Positions 39,277-48,705 of a DNA stretch of 64,000 bases are shown piece by piece (position 1 is the stretch's first letter; every line of letters starts with the position of its first letter). The position numbers and the translations under genes were made by a program. Source of the DNA: Noviherbaspirillum humi (GTDB lineage Bacteria > Pseudomonadota > Gammaproteobacteria > Burkholderiales > Burkholderiaceae_D); contig NZ_FZOT01000009.1 in assembly GCF_900188095.1 (NCBI RefSeq), positions 105,330-169,329 of the forward strand. The letters run 5' to 3'. Under the pieces are notes generated by a model that was given only the letters and a program-made list of their open reading frames with translations, ran no database searches and was not told the DNA's origin.

Positions 39277-39856
39277 ATGCTTATAAGTCCTTGAAAAAAA
39301 ACAGTGTGTTGGCTAAACTGCAGATGTTACCGTCATAATTACTGCCGAATCTTCTTGCTTGCTGTTTCTTTCTGAACTCGGCTTTCTTACCGCTTTTCTA
39401 CGTCGTCGTCATTTTTTACGTAAGTTGGCTGTCGTCGGTAAGCCACACCCTTGGTAGTCCTGATAGTCTGCAATCGACCGATTTTGTTGAAATTCTCGTG
39501 TGCAATATCTAGGCTATATCAGACGGCTTTGATCAAGTCGTCATACGCCCATTTTCGGCCACGTTTTTTGCTTCAGGATTCGCCAAACGAATCAGTGCTA
39601 TGGCCCCAGTACTTTATTCATATTGCATGCCGACTTTTTTCAACACAATCGACCCACAGCCATCATCCAAATTTCGACTGACAATGCGTCCACTTTCAAA
39701 AGCGGAGAAAGCATTGAAAAAAACGCTTGGATGTCCGATCGTCGGCTGATAATTCCTGGTGCTTCATTACCAAAAGCCACCATACCGGAATAGCCCCTTT
39801 TTTGATTAGATTTTGTCGTGGTATATCTCCATTCATTTATGTCTTGTACTAGACGA

Positions 39857-40234
39857 CTATTGTGAAAGATGCCCACCCTCGCTATCCCACTTAGTGACTT
39901 CGGCTTGGTCAATTTCATAACCGGGTGGTCGATAAGTGCCAGTCCTTTTCACGGCCTCGTCAATTTCCTGAGGCGTAAGCAAAACGGTCGTTTTACACGA
40001 GGTTACTCCGGAAGCATTTACCCTAATGGCTAGTGCTGCGGCAATGGTATTGTCTGGGAGGTCGCCAATGATGAAAACGTCCTCGTTACCAAACGCAAAA
40101 TAAAATGCTTCAACAGTACCACCCATCGACTTGAATAAAGCATCAACAGCAGCACGTCGCTGAGTACCTCCTTCTTTGAGCAAACCATTTATACCTTCGC
40201 TGAGATAGTTGGCTTCAATAAGATATTTTGGCAC
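39857..40234 (-). CDS. GYD domain-containing protein
   Basis: 125 aa. Starts VPKYLIEANYLSEGINGLLK and contains GGTVEAFYFAFGNEDVFII and NASGVTSCKTTVLLTPQEID, the GYD-domain pattern (ferredoxin-like, unknown function). The GTG at 40234 is chosen because GGAGGAG lies 6 nt upstream; a TTG at 40249 overlaps that site. Ends with PPGYEIDQAEV. Isolated gene in an accessory region. Confidence 0.75.
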   Translation of the reverse strand: MPKYLIEANYLSEGINGLLKEGGTQRRAAVDALFKSMGGTVEAFYFAFGNEDVFIIGDLPDNTIAAALAIRVNASGVTSCKTTVLLTPQEIDEAVKRTGTYRPPGYEIDQAEVTKWDSEGGHLSQ

Positions 40235-40477
40235 TTGAATCTCCTCCAATTTGGCATAAGTTCAGGAGAAAGCATGCTGGTCAATACAGTACCACTTGGG
40301 TAGCTAGACAGTGAACGTCGTGCGTGCACCAGGAGCATGTGGTGAGGCACGGGCCGCCCGCCCGCTTGCTGTTGGCGACGTGTCGATGAGCGACTCCACG
40401 TGTCAATGCCAGCGTTGAACTCGTTTCCTTTGGTGCCGCGCAATACAATGGTCAATCCACTTAAAGTAAAAAATCGA

Positions 40478-40954
40478 TCAACGAGCAATCGTGTTGCAAC
40501 GCTTGATTTTGTTTTGTAACTGGATGATCCCGTAAATGAGTTGTTCTGCGGTCGGCGGACAACCGGGCACGTAAATGTCAACTGGAACGATGCGGTCACA
40601 ACCACGCACAACGGAATAGGAATAGTGATAATAGCCACCTCCGTTTGCACAAGATCCCATCGATATCACCCAGCGCGGCTCTGCCATCTGATCGTACACC
40701 TTGCGGAGCGCCGGTGCCATTTTGTTACATAACGTACCGGCAACGATCATTACATCTGACTGACGCGGAGACGCGCGAAACATGACACCGAAGCGGTCCA
40801 TGTCGTACCGGGACGCGCCAGCATGCATCATTTCAACAGCACAACAAGCCAGACCAAATGCCATTGGCCACATCGAGCCGGTACGGACCCAATTGACAAG
40901 CTTGTCGGCTTCAGTTGTAACGAAGCCTTCGTGTAATACACCCTCAATTGCCAT
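40478..40954 (-). CDS. nuoB: NADH-quinone oxidoreductase subunit B (orphan copy)
   Basis: 158 aa, full family length. NuoB carries the N2 4Fe-4S cluster that passes electrons to quinone in complex I. All cluster ligands are present: [10 protein letters not shown] (two Cys), [13 protein letters not shown] and [14 protein letters not shown]. The middle segment [20 protein letters not shown] is intact. No other nuo gene is near, so this is a second, stand-alone copy, probably brought in by transfer or duplication. It may replace the housekeeping subunit under some condition or serve another redox complex. Confidence 0.92.
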   Translation of the reverse strand: MAIEGVLHEGFVTTEADKLVNWVRTGSMWPMAFGLACCAVEMMHAGASRYDMDRFGVMFRASPRQSDVMIVAGTLCNKMAPALRKVYDQMAEPRWVISMGSCANGGGYYHYSYSVVRGCDRIVPVDIYVPGCPPTAEQLIYGIIQLQNKIKRCNTIAR

Positions 40955-41829
40955 GATTCATTCCTGCTACGCAAGATTTTCACGTTTCGCCGGAACCCTC
41001 CAACTAATTGGACAACGCAGCTCGGAAAAAATGCATGATCAACCATAGATAGTTGTTTGGTTCTAAGGAATCCCGATAACATATTGAGCAGAAATCGGCA
41101 CCCCAAGTTTTGGTGATCTGAGTGCCCGCTTTTGGCCGGCAATCGCTCGCTTATGGCAGATGGGCAGAACCGGCCTCGTGCTATACCCCCGCCAGTTCAA
41201 CAGTTTCCAAAGCATCATCAACGACGACGCCAAGATAGCGCACGATGCTCTTCAGCTTGGTCTGGCCCGGAAGCAGTTGAGCAGCGCGCAGGCTCTTGGT
41301 GCGCCGGTGGATCACTGTTGCTTTCGGTTACCGCATGGAGTGCGTAGCATAGGCTGCCGCATATAGATCAATCGCCCCTAAACGACGGCTTGTGGCTGGC
41401 TACAGCATCACCCTAAATGGTGATATGGCACAAAGTAGTCCAACATTGTAAGCAGACGACGTAGAGACAAAGCGTTCAGCACGCACCTCTAAGTCTTGGA
41501 AGCACATTGCTAGCTAACCAATGAAAGAGCATATGAGCGGTTTGGTTAGGAACCCAATTTAGAGGACAAGGTGTCTAACGATTGCTTTTTAGGCCTTTAT
41601 CCAAAATGTTCGCAGGACATGTTCATTCAGACTGTCCTAATTTTTTTCACCTGTGACCGAAAAGCCCGTAGCGTTTTGGTACGCCGCAGGAAATCAGGGA
41701 GCCGCGATATTAGTGCGGCGTTATCAATATTGAAATCTAATATCAGGAGAATGACAGAAATTTATCAGGGCCTCGAACTCGGCGACGCTAGTTGCCTCAA
41801 TTGTTCAGCTATTGACCAAGAATGCCGAC
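40955..41829. other. 875-bp region without a recognisable gene
   Basis: Short frames at 41160-41366 and 41571-41912 lack any family resemblance. A copy of the dispersed CCGCTTTTGGCC-type repeat lies at 41121-41141. May be decayed sequence. Confidence 0.4.
41121..41141. repeat. Dispersed repeat, CCGCTTTTGGCC type
   Basis: GCCCGCTTTTGGCCGGC matches the core of copies near 56.7, 59.65 and 61.27 kb. Half of the palindromic form is present here. Confidence 0.45.
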
Positions 41830-42093
41830 ATGAAGACGACGCTCCTCGAAGGAAAGCTTGTTCCCCGTTTTGGCCTTGGTTTGCTAAAGCAGCATGCGGC
41901 CCCCATGTCTGAAGTTGTCAAGATTGGCGTGGAGAATGAATACGGGCAGATCTACCGGATCATCGAAGCGTCGGACTTACTTGCCAAGAGGGATCTCTTG
42001 GATAAGTTACGCAACAGTGGCTACTTTGTGGTTCCGCTCATTCCTGTGGATAACTATAGCGTACTTGCTATTGTGAAATTACAAGAGGAATGA
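41830..42093 (+). CDS. Small conserved protein, paralog of the protein at 47,216
   Basis: 87 aa, not recognised. The N-terminus MKTTLLEGKLVPRF and the block IGVENEYGQIYRIIEASD match the protein encoded at 47216-47530 on the opposite strand. Predicted cytoplasmic, mixed alpha/beta. The ATG at 41830 gives the N-terminus shared with the paralog. 40-70 bp upstream of a receiver-domain gene on the same strand, so the two may form an operon and work together in signalling (inference). Confidence 0.6.
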   Translation: MKTTLLEGKLVPRFGLGLLKQHAAPMSEVVKIGVENEYGQIYRIIEASDLLAKRDLLDKLRNSGYFVVPLIPVDNYSVLAIVKLQEE

Positions 42094-42160
42094 CGTCGGC
42101 AAAGGCAAGAGAGTGGCGATATAGGGTTAATACGTGGTGCAGACTATCCGGTATATCAGT

Positions 42161-42559
42161 ATGTCTTCGGCTTCCGATCCCTCTTGCCAAATTGACCCGC
42201 CAAGGAAAGTCAAACGCAAGGTCCTGTTAGTTGATGACAATCTCGACCTACTTGAGCTTGTAATTGACTCGCTTAACTTTCATGGGCATGAAGTGATTGC
42301 GGCACGCGATGCAGAAGAAGCACTAGAACGTTTGCGATCCCTCCTGGACTTGCAAGTGTTGATCAGCGATGTGACCATGCCCGGTATGAGTGGCATCGAG
42401 TTGGCACATCGAGCCCGACAGATGTACCCTGGACCGCGCGTGCTGCTGGTATCAGGACGAGCCGATATAGTAGTCGCGCAAGGCGCTACTGAATATTTCG
42501 ATTTTCTTCCCAAGCCGTATCGCCTTGCGGATGTGGAAGCCTATTTGGCGCATCAATAA
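42161..42559 (+). CDS. Single-domain response regulator (receiver only)
   Basis: 132 aa CheY-like receiver. Acidic pair in KVLLVDDNLDLL, phospho-acceptor Asp in VLISDVTMPGMSGIEL, switch region VLLVSGRADI and Lys in FLPKPYRLADV. No output domain. The ATG at 42161 fits the family start; a GTG at 42134 is in frame. Downstream of the small conserved protein and tail-to-tail with a CheB-like esterase. The cognate kinase is not adjacent. Confidence 0.85.
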   Translation: MSSASDPSCQIDPPRKVKRKVLLVDDNLDLLELVIDSLNFHGHEVIAARDAEEALERLRSLLDLQVLISDVTMPGMSGIELAHRARQMYPGPRVLLVSGRADIVVAQGATEYFDFLPKPYRLADVEAYLAHQ

Positions 42560-42752
42560 GCAGCGAGATGACTGACGTCATTGCTCTTATTATCGAAATA
42601 AATTTATCGTAACGTATCTTCGGGCCTGCGCCTCCAAACTGGCCGACGACACATTTCCGTTGATGGCCGTGCTGAGAATTACGTCTAGGACCGGCCTTGA
42701 TCCCTTGCTGCCATTCGATCGGATTTTTTAATGGCGTAGCGCATATCGGAAT

Positions 42753-43754
42753 TCATTTGCGCTGGCGTCCAGTAAGGATACTGCGCAACGTTTCAGCATA
42801 GTTAGCGAGAGCACGTGCGCTGGCCTCGTGCTCTTCGGCAGCATGTTCACGTCCCGTTTGCTTGGCCGATGCCGCCAGGCGCTTGAGGAGCATTTGTTTT
42901 TCATGCAATGCGCGCAGGGCTGCCCACATCGCTTCCTCAATTGCTGATTCTTGACCGTTGAACAGCGTTTGTTCAGTATAGGAATGACCAGTATGGCAGC
43001 GAAATTGCAAAGGACTGACTCCATTGACTTGCCACAAACCGCCATGGCATTCGGGGCAAGCGATCCCGGCGGGCGTCGCAATGCGGCCGAGAATATCAAT
43101 ATCCGTGCGCTGGCGCAGCGCAAAGTGACTTTGTACTTCAGTTCTGTCCCACTCAGCCGCTGCCATTGGCTCGGGTCGCTGCGCTGTATTTTCGGGTGCG
43201 GTGAGTTCGATCAGGCGCTGGGCTAAGCCGTCGAGAGGCATGCAATCGTCGACCGGCACATACTGCAAGGCGCTGCGCGGCATTTCCGGTTCATCGGCCT
43301 CGTCCGGGTCTTGAACCAAGGCCACACCGCCATAGGCCTTGACTGCCTGCAGGCCAATGGTACCGTCATCAAGCACGCCTGTAAGGATAACGCCAATTGC
43401 GTTTTCCCGATAATAAACTGCGGCGCAGCGAAACAGCGGATCGATCGCCGGACGTGCAAAGTTTTCCTTGGCTCCATGCGACAACCGGATCAGGCCATCC
43501 TCTACCAGCATGTGATGATCGGGGGGCGCGATCAGTACCGTGCCTGGCTGGACCGATTCATTGTCCTCGGCATGACGTAATGGCATCCCAACGCCTCGCT
43601 TAAGGATCATCGGTAGAACGCTGTAGTGGCTTCCAATATGCATCACAACCAGTACCGCTGCCGGAAAGTCGGGCGGTAGACGGCCTAATAGACGTTGCAG
43701 CGCATTCATCCCGCCGACTGAGGTGCCGATGACGACAACCTTGTTAATAGACAT
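42753..43754 (-). CDS. Stand-alone CheB-type methylesterase with C-terminal Cys/His motif
   Basis: 333 aa. A CheB catalytic domain (residues 1-190) starts MSINKVVVIGTSVGGMNAL with the catalytic Ser in GTSVGG, His in VVMHIGSHY and Asp in TGVLDDGTIGL. It lacks the usual N-terminal receiver. After residue ~230 comes IACPECHGGLWQV and FRCHTGHSYTEQ, a possible zinc-binding C-x2-C...C-x2-H-x2-H element, then a helical tail (LRALHEKQMLLKRLAASA). Such non-chemotaxis CheB proteins occur in sensory and stress clusters. No methyl-accepting protein is near. Confidence 0.85.
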   Translation of the reverse strand: MSINKVVVIGTSVGGMNALQRLLGRLPPDFPAAVLVVMHIGSHYSVLPMILKRGVGMPLRHAEDNESVQPGTVLIAPPDHHMLVEDGLIRLSHGAKENFARPAIDPLFRCAAVYYRENAIGVILTGVLDDGTIGLQAVKAYGGVALVQDPDEADEPEMPRSALQYVPVDDCMPLDGLAQRLIELTAPENTAQRPEPMAAAEWDRTEVQSHFALRQRTDIDILGRIATPAGIACPECHGGLWQVNGVSPLQFRCHTGHSYTEQTLFNGQESAIEEAMWAALRALHEKQMLLKRLAASAKQTGREHAAEEHEASARALANYAETLRSILTGRQRK

Positions 43755-44576
43755 GATTCTCGGTCCAGAGATGGGGTGAGGACTAGCATGTTCCAGTCTA
43801 GCGATGATTTTGCTTATTGGCTCGTGCGGCATGCTAACGCAATGAATTGGCCTATACAAAAGTAGAAAACTGGTTTTCGCCCATTTTTAACTCGCCTTCA
43901 TCACGTTTCTTTTGGCCTTGATGCTGGGCGAATGGCAGATGTATGTGCGCAGTCCGCTGCATCCTGGCCTCAGTTACCCCAAACTGTACTACCGCTCAGT
44001 CACCGCCAATGGTTCGGCTATGGCCTATGTGTTTCCAACCTTGGTGGCGATGGGCTTCGACTACGCCATCGTTAAACTGGCGCTGAAGCGGCCGCTGGTA
44101 AGATTCAAATGGGCTTGGGGAGGCTTCGGTTTAATCGTCCTGAGCACTGTGGTAGCCATGGTGCCGGTGGCAATGAGGCTGGCCTCGGTGCTCTGCACCT
44201 TCTATCCGCCGATGATCGGCAATGCTTTCTTCTATATCGGAGTGGTGCTGGTGGTAATCGGCTCCTGGGTCTGGGTGGCACTCATGTCCATCAACCTGCG
44301 CCTGTGGAAGAAGAACCATCCCGGCTTGCTCATTCCATTCGCAATGTTCGCCAATGTCACCAGCGCCTACCTGTGGGCCTGCACCTCGGTCGGCTCCTCC
44401 CGAGAAATCCTATTCCAGATCCTGCCGGTAGCGCTCGGGTTCAAATCGACCATCGATGCCGGACTGGCATGCATCCTGATCTCCTGGACGCTGCACGCCA
44501 TCGTCTATTTTTGGCTTGTGCCGTCCTACATCGCTTTCTATACCCTGATTCCAAGGGCGATCGGCGGGCGTTTCTA

Positions 44577-45435
44577 GAGCGTGTTATGAACTAAAAAAAG
44601 CAATAGGTCGGTGGCTGGCATGAAATCCAGAAAACCGTACGCTAGCGACGTAAGTGATAATGAATGGGAGTTTGTCGACCCGTATCAAACGCTGTTGCCG
44701 CTAGATGCTGCTCAGCGGGAATATTCGCTGCGCGACGTGTTCAATGCCTTGCGCTGGATAGTCAGAAGCGGTGCGCCTTGGCGACGGATGCCACACGACT
44801 TGCCGCCCTGGACGGCGGTTTATCAGCAAACATAGCGTTGGCTCAAGGTGGGCTGTTTTGAGGCCATGGCCCATGACCTGCGCTCGCTGCTGCGCTTGGC
44901 TCAGCAGCGGGAACCATCGCCCAGCGCGGTCATTCTGGATAGCCGCACGGTGCAATCGACAACGGAGAGTGGAAATCGAGGCGGCTACGATGGTGCCAAG
45001 CGGCGCCGTGGTTCAAAAGTGCATATCGCCGTCGATACGTTAGGAAATCTGCTTGCCTTGCACGTGACGCCAGCCGATGAGCAGGACCGGCATCAAGTCG
45101 CCGAACTGGCGCTTCAGGTTCAACAAGCAACCGGCGAAACGGTCGAGCTAGCGGTGTAGACTAAGGTTATACCGGAGAAGCGGCTCGAGAACAGGCCAAG
45201 AAGCACGGCATGGAACTGGTCGTGGTGAAGCATACCGAGGCAAAACGGGACTTCGTGCGGTTGCCCAGGCGCTGGGTCGTGGAGCGCAGCTTTGCTTGGG
45301 CGGCTCGGTTTCGCCGGCTTGCCAAAGACTACGAGCGGTTGACGCAGTCCTTGGCAGGTCTGCACTATGTTGTCTTTGTCTGCCTCATGCTCGCCTAAAC
45401 TACTGCCCTTTTCAGTTTGAGTTCATAACACGCTC
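44577..45435 (+). mobile_element. IS5-family insertion sequence (859 bp) with terminal inverted repeats
   Basis: Perfect 16-bp terminal inverted repeats GAGCGTGTTATGAACT flank the element, and TA is duplicated at the target (44575-44576 and 45436-45437). It sits inside the oxidase gene. Size, ends and transposase fit the IS5 family. Confidence 0.88.
44620..45398 (+). pseudogene. IS5-family transposase, inactivated
   Basis: Starts MKSRKPYASDVSDNEW. An in-frame TAG at 44833 interrupts it (PWTAVYQQT, stop, [11 protein letters not shown]), and a frame change with a further TAA near 45,155-45,170 follows (ELAV, then the [15 protein letters not shown] frame). The DDE parts remain: LDSRTVQST, the GYTGE block and [14 protein letters not shown]. 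So this copy cannot move by itself; the ends could still be mobilised in trans. Confidence 0.8.
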
Positions 45436-45938
45436 TACAGCGACACCGTGGGAAGAGTTGCCTTCGTCCTATTCCTGGTGTTTTTCATTCCGATCCGCAT
45501 CCACCACGTGTTCCAAGACCCGCAGGTGGGAGAAGGTTTCAAGTTCCTGCACGCCATCTTCGCCGGCATGGTGTCCGTGCCGACGCTGATTACGGTGTTC
45601 ACCATCAGCGCGTCGGTCGAAATCGCGGGACGGCTTCGAGGCGGCAAGGGCATGCTAGGTTGGGTCAAGGCGCTGCCTTGGCATAACCCAATGATGCTGG
45701 CGATTACTTTTTCCTTCATTCTGCTCGGTATTGGCGGCGTCGGCGGCATCATCAACATGAGTAACCTGCTCGACTTCACCGTGCACAACACGCAGTGGAT
45801 CACCGGCCACTTTCAGCTGATCTTCGGCCGCGCCAGCATCATGCACTGCATCATCGCCTATGACCTGTGGCCGCATTAACCAGGAAGGCGCTGGAAAGCA
45901 TGCACCTGATGCGGCTGCGGCTGCTGCTACAGATGCAG

Positions 45939-45986
45939 CTGTGGCTGTGGCTGTGGCTGTGGCTGTCGCTGTCGCTGTCGCTATGG
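45939..45986 (+). repeat. Hexanucleotide microsatellite (CTGTGG)4(CTGTCG)3
   Basis: Four CTGTGG units, three CTGTCG units and a final CTATGG encode an alternating Leu-Trp then Leu-Ser stretch inside the oxidase remnant. A run of alternating Leu-Trp is not expected in the parent helix, so this is a slippage expansion in a decaying gene. Confidence 0.85.
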
Positions 45987-46385
45987 TTAATTAGAGTACT
46001 CGTGGTCACCTTCTCCTTGCATTACGTTGGCATCCTGAGCATCCCGTGGCGCATGGCGTATTTCGATTACACCGATCCGGCCATCGCACCCAAGGGACTA
46101 TCGGTCACCATCAACTTCCCTGGTGGATTGCTGCTGGTGGTGTCCACCCTGCTGTTTATCCTCATCCTGCTGCGCGACCATCGCACGCTGCGGATCGATT
46201 TACCCGAGTTTCAGTTCAGCAGACCGCTGCACCCGCCGACGCGCGTTCCGATCGCCCTCAACAGCGTCGCGCTATGGCTGTCATTTATGATCGTTCTGAA
46301 CCGTGGTGAACTACGGCTATCCCATCGTCAAGCTGATGGCCATGCCTGAAACGCCGATGCCGGCCGTGCCGGTAGGAGTGAAACG

Positions 46386-47168
46386 ATGAACGACGAACGT
46401 CTGTTCTCGATGCGCAACCCTTGGTTCGTCGGCTCCCTCGCCGGCGTGGTGGCGATTGACCTGCTTTCAGTGTTCATCGGCTTCCTCTTCATACCCTACG
46501 CCCAGTCGGACAAGACGCTCGCCGGCTAGTCGGAAGTCATCTGTCGCGCCGGTGCACCCGGCGCGGCCCTTAGCACGGGCAGTGAATCGGCCCAAGGTAG
46601 CTCCAGCGATGTAATCCTGGTGCCCCGGCATGATTGCCGCTGAAAATATTTCCATCGGCCGCGGGGTCACGCTGGCGCTGCGCTGTACAATGTGCCACGG
46701 CGCGCGCGGTATGAGCAAAGCCAACACGCCGAACCTGGCGGGACAGAACCCGGAGCGCATCCACAAACAGCTAAGCGATTTCCAGGCTCGGCACCGGGGC
46801 AGTGAAATTATGGCACCCCACACCCGCAGCTTGAGCGACCAAGACATGCGCGACCTTTTGGCCTACTATGCCTACCTGCCGCGCACCACGCCGCCGACAC
46901 TGGGGAGCAACTAAAGGCGCCCAGGATCGTTAAGATCGGCGCCCCGATGCGCAACGTAACATCCTGCGCCTCGAGCTATGGCGGTAGTAACAGGAAGACC
47001 GTCACGCCGCATCTTGATGGACAATCGAAGGCTTATCTGCGTATCCAGCTTAAGGCGTTTACGAACGGCAGTAGGATCAACGACATTCATAACCAGATGC
47101 GCAATGTTGCACGTCAGATGACTCCAGAAAAAATTGACGAGACGGTGAAATATTACGCGCAGCGATAA
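46386..47168 (+). pseudogene. Diheme cytochrome c subunit of the ba3-type oxidase, decayed
   Basis: The ATG overlaps the stop of the subunit I remnant (ATGA). MNDERLFSMRNPWFVGSLAG begins a membrane-anchored cytochrome, followed by a stop at 46527 (DKTLAG, stop, SEVICRAGAPG), a frameshift near 46,625, then ENISIGRGVTLALRCTMCHG with an intact CxxCH heme site. After another stop and frame change near 46,915 a second domain reads APMRNVTSCASSYGG, where the expected CxxCH has become CASSY, so this heme site is lost. Ends MTPEKIDETVKYYAQR. Non-functional. Confidence 0.72.
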
Positions 47169-47215
47169 CGGTCCCTTATGAGCATGACTTAAATCGCTGG
47201 TCATCAAGCGTGCAC

Positions 47216-47530
47216 TTACACTACAGAGCGAGGAAAATTGTTGTCCTTTCCTGCGCAGCCCGCTTTTCGGGCCTTAAGCAGATCGCGCGCGCACTCGGTC
47301 TCATGGTGAGCCATTTCAAAACCTAAGCTGCTTAGTACTGCTGACAGTTTTTGCTTTTCGATTCGGTTTTCTATTTCGATTATCCGATAGATTTCTCCTT
47401 GGTCATTCTCAATCCCAATTCGCAGCAGAAGCCCAGTGCCCGGGTAACCGGCACTATCTGATAAAAGCCCGCTTACTAGCCGTTCGTCAAAATCAGGCAG
47501 TTGCTTACCTTCGACAAGAAACGTCTTCAT
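47216..47530 (-). CDS. Small conserved protein, paralog of the protein at 41,830
   Basis: 104 aa, not recognised. MKTFLVEGKQLPDF and RIGIENDQGEIYRIIEIEN match the protein at 41830-42093 in order and spacing, with a longer C-terminus. Predicted cytoplasmic. Monocistronic between the dead cytochrome locus and the universal stress gene. Two divergent copies in 6 kb suggest a small accessory family tied to this stress/signalling region. Confidence 0.6.
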   Translation of the reverse strand: MKTFLVEGKQLPDFDERLVSGLLSDSAGYPGTGLLLRIGIENDQGEIYRIIEIENRIEKQKLSAVLSSLGFEMAHHETECARDLLKARKAGCAGKDNNFPRSVV

Positions 47531-47952
47531 GCTTTCCCTCGTACATTGAAAAGTGGAGGTGCTTATCCAAATTGGGTTATTGCAAGCGATACGCGGCGCA
47601 CGGACATCGTCGCAACTGGCGCTACCGTCTAAAAAATACTGACGTTAAATTCAAAATCCTTTACTAGAGGTAATTGCTGTGTCTAGCAGAAGAGATCGAT
47701 CCTTGGGTTGTTTGCGATTTCGCCTCTATGGGCTGCTTTCGGCAGCAGAATAGTTGCCTTCGTGACGCCATCTTGGTGACCGGTCAAAATTCACTATATA
47801 AGCATAGTCAAGCTTAAGTATTTACACCATGCTGGTCTATTGACAAGCAGCCTCCTATACTGAAACTGGGCAGTAGACCACGGACTCGATGCTCGCAGCT
47901 CAGCGAAAGGTTCGTCAATTGCTGCTACGGCAAGGCTGATCCTGGAGGCAGT
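47531..47952. other. Intergenic before the universal stress gene
   Basis: 422 bp with no gene. Presumed promoter region for the universal stress gene and for the small protein on the other strand; a TTGACA near 47,839 lacks a well-spaced -10 partner. Confidence 0.45.
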
Positions 47953-48414
47953 ATGTACAGCTCAATTCTGATTGCGTATAACGGCACCGTAGAGAGTTGT
48001 TCCGCCCTACTTGAATGCATTCGACTCAACCCACCTGCTTCCACCAAAATTCACTTATTGGCCGTTACCCATCCCCAAGACTCATTCGTAACGGGCGAGT
48101 ATGGTGCTTCCCCCGTCAGCAGTACAAAAAATCAGATGGCGCTTGCCAAGCAAAAGCTGGAGAAAGCTGCTGCGGAGGGCAGCAAGTTGTTGCAAGACGC
48201 TGAACTGCAAGTTGAAACTCACGTGGAAACTGGCGAGCCAGCGGATGTCATCAGCAACATGGCGGAACGACTGGGCGCCGATCTGGTAATCGTCGGTCAT
48301 CACCGGCATAAATCTTGGGTTCAAAGCTGGTGGCGCGGATCCACGGATGCTGTTTTACTAGAGAAATTGCACTGTACGTTAATGATTTCAGCAGACTTTC
48401 CATTAGGCAAGTAA
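47953..48414 (+). CDS. Universal stress protein (UspA family)
   Basis: 153 aa, normal UspA length. Starts MYSSILIAYNGTVESCSALL. The nucleotide-binding tail has LVIVGHHRHKSWVQ followed by WWRGSTDAVLLEKLHC, a slightly altered form of the Gly-rich ATP-binding pattern with the GS pair kept. GGAGG precedes the ATG. Usually induced by growth arrest or low oxygen; the neighbouring stress genes agree. Confidence 0.9.
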   Translation: MYSSILIAYNGTVESCSALLECIRLNPPASTKIHLLAVTHPQDSFVTGEYGASPVSSTKNQMALAKQKLEKAAAEGSKLLQDAELQVETHVETGEPADVISNMAERLGADLVIVGHHRHKSWVQSWWRGSTDAVLLEKLHCTLMISADFPLGK

Positions 48415-48705
48415 TCCGAAACTGCCGGCGAGATTTAGCCCCTTTTCCGTTGATGCACTCATTGAAGCAAATTTTGGGACATGATCTTGTCTAATTTCAT
48501 TTACAGCAAGAATTAACAAGCCAGAAAAGTGTACCGGATCCAAGTCAGTCTAACTTATCCCATTGCGTGTCCCGATAAATTAGGGCCGATTCAAAAAAAC
48601 CCGTTATTTAGAACCTGCCTTACGGCATCGTAGTTTGTCGGCATAATCGCTCCTAAAAGCCTGCAGTATTTCTGCCTTTCGACGGCATCGTGCCCTCAAG
48701 TTCAA

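Larger units (their letters stand above)
38746..39856. other. Gene-poor AT-rich region holding a tRNA-end-like remnant
   Basis: No supported protein gene; several short frames (38886-39077, 39108-39338, 39640-39918) show no family resemblance. The only structured element is the tRNA-3'-end-like sequence with its terminator near 39.2 kb. Confidence 0.45.
43891..46389 (+). pseudogene. ba3-type cytochrome c oxidase subunit I, decayed and interrupted
   Basis: Segments in order: GEWQMYVRSPLHPGL and YYRSVTANGSAMAYVFPTLV; WTLHAIVYFWLVPSYIAFY (CuB region); an IS5-family insertion; then RIHHVFQDP, VHNTQWITGHFQLIFG (heme ligands) and, after a frameshift at about 45,877, LHYVGILSIPWRMAYFDYTD. A further frameshift near 46,300 leads to VVNYGYPIVKLMAMPETPM and the stop at 46389. 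Removing the insertion restores GGRFYSDTVGRVAF in frame. The frame has a stop at 43888 before the first helix, and the expected heme-ligand His in the first block is Asn. The enzyme would have been a low-oxygen terminal oxidase; it is now inactive. Confidence 0.75.

Noticed and set aside
39250..39345. Complete tRNA gene on the minus strand
   Set aside because: Only the T-arm and acceptor end can be recognised; no D-arm or anticodon arm upstream.
39640..39918. 92-codon minus-strand frame next to the GYD gene
   Set aside because: No recognisable motif and it overlaps the GYD gene.
41160..41366. 68-codon plus-strand frame
   Set aside because: No family resemblance and no ribosome site; possibly decayed sequence.
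47839..47870. TTGACA...TATACT as a promoter for the universal stress gene
   Set aside because: Spacing is only about 10 bases, too short for a sigma-70 promoter.
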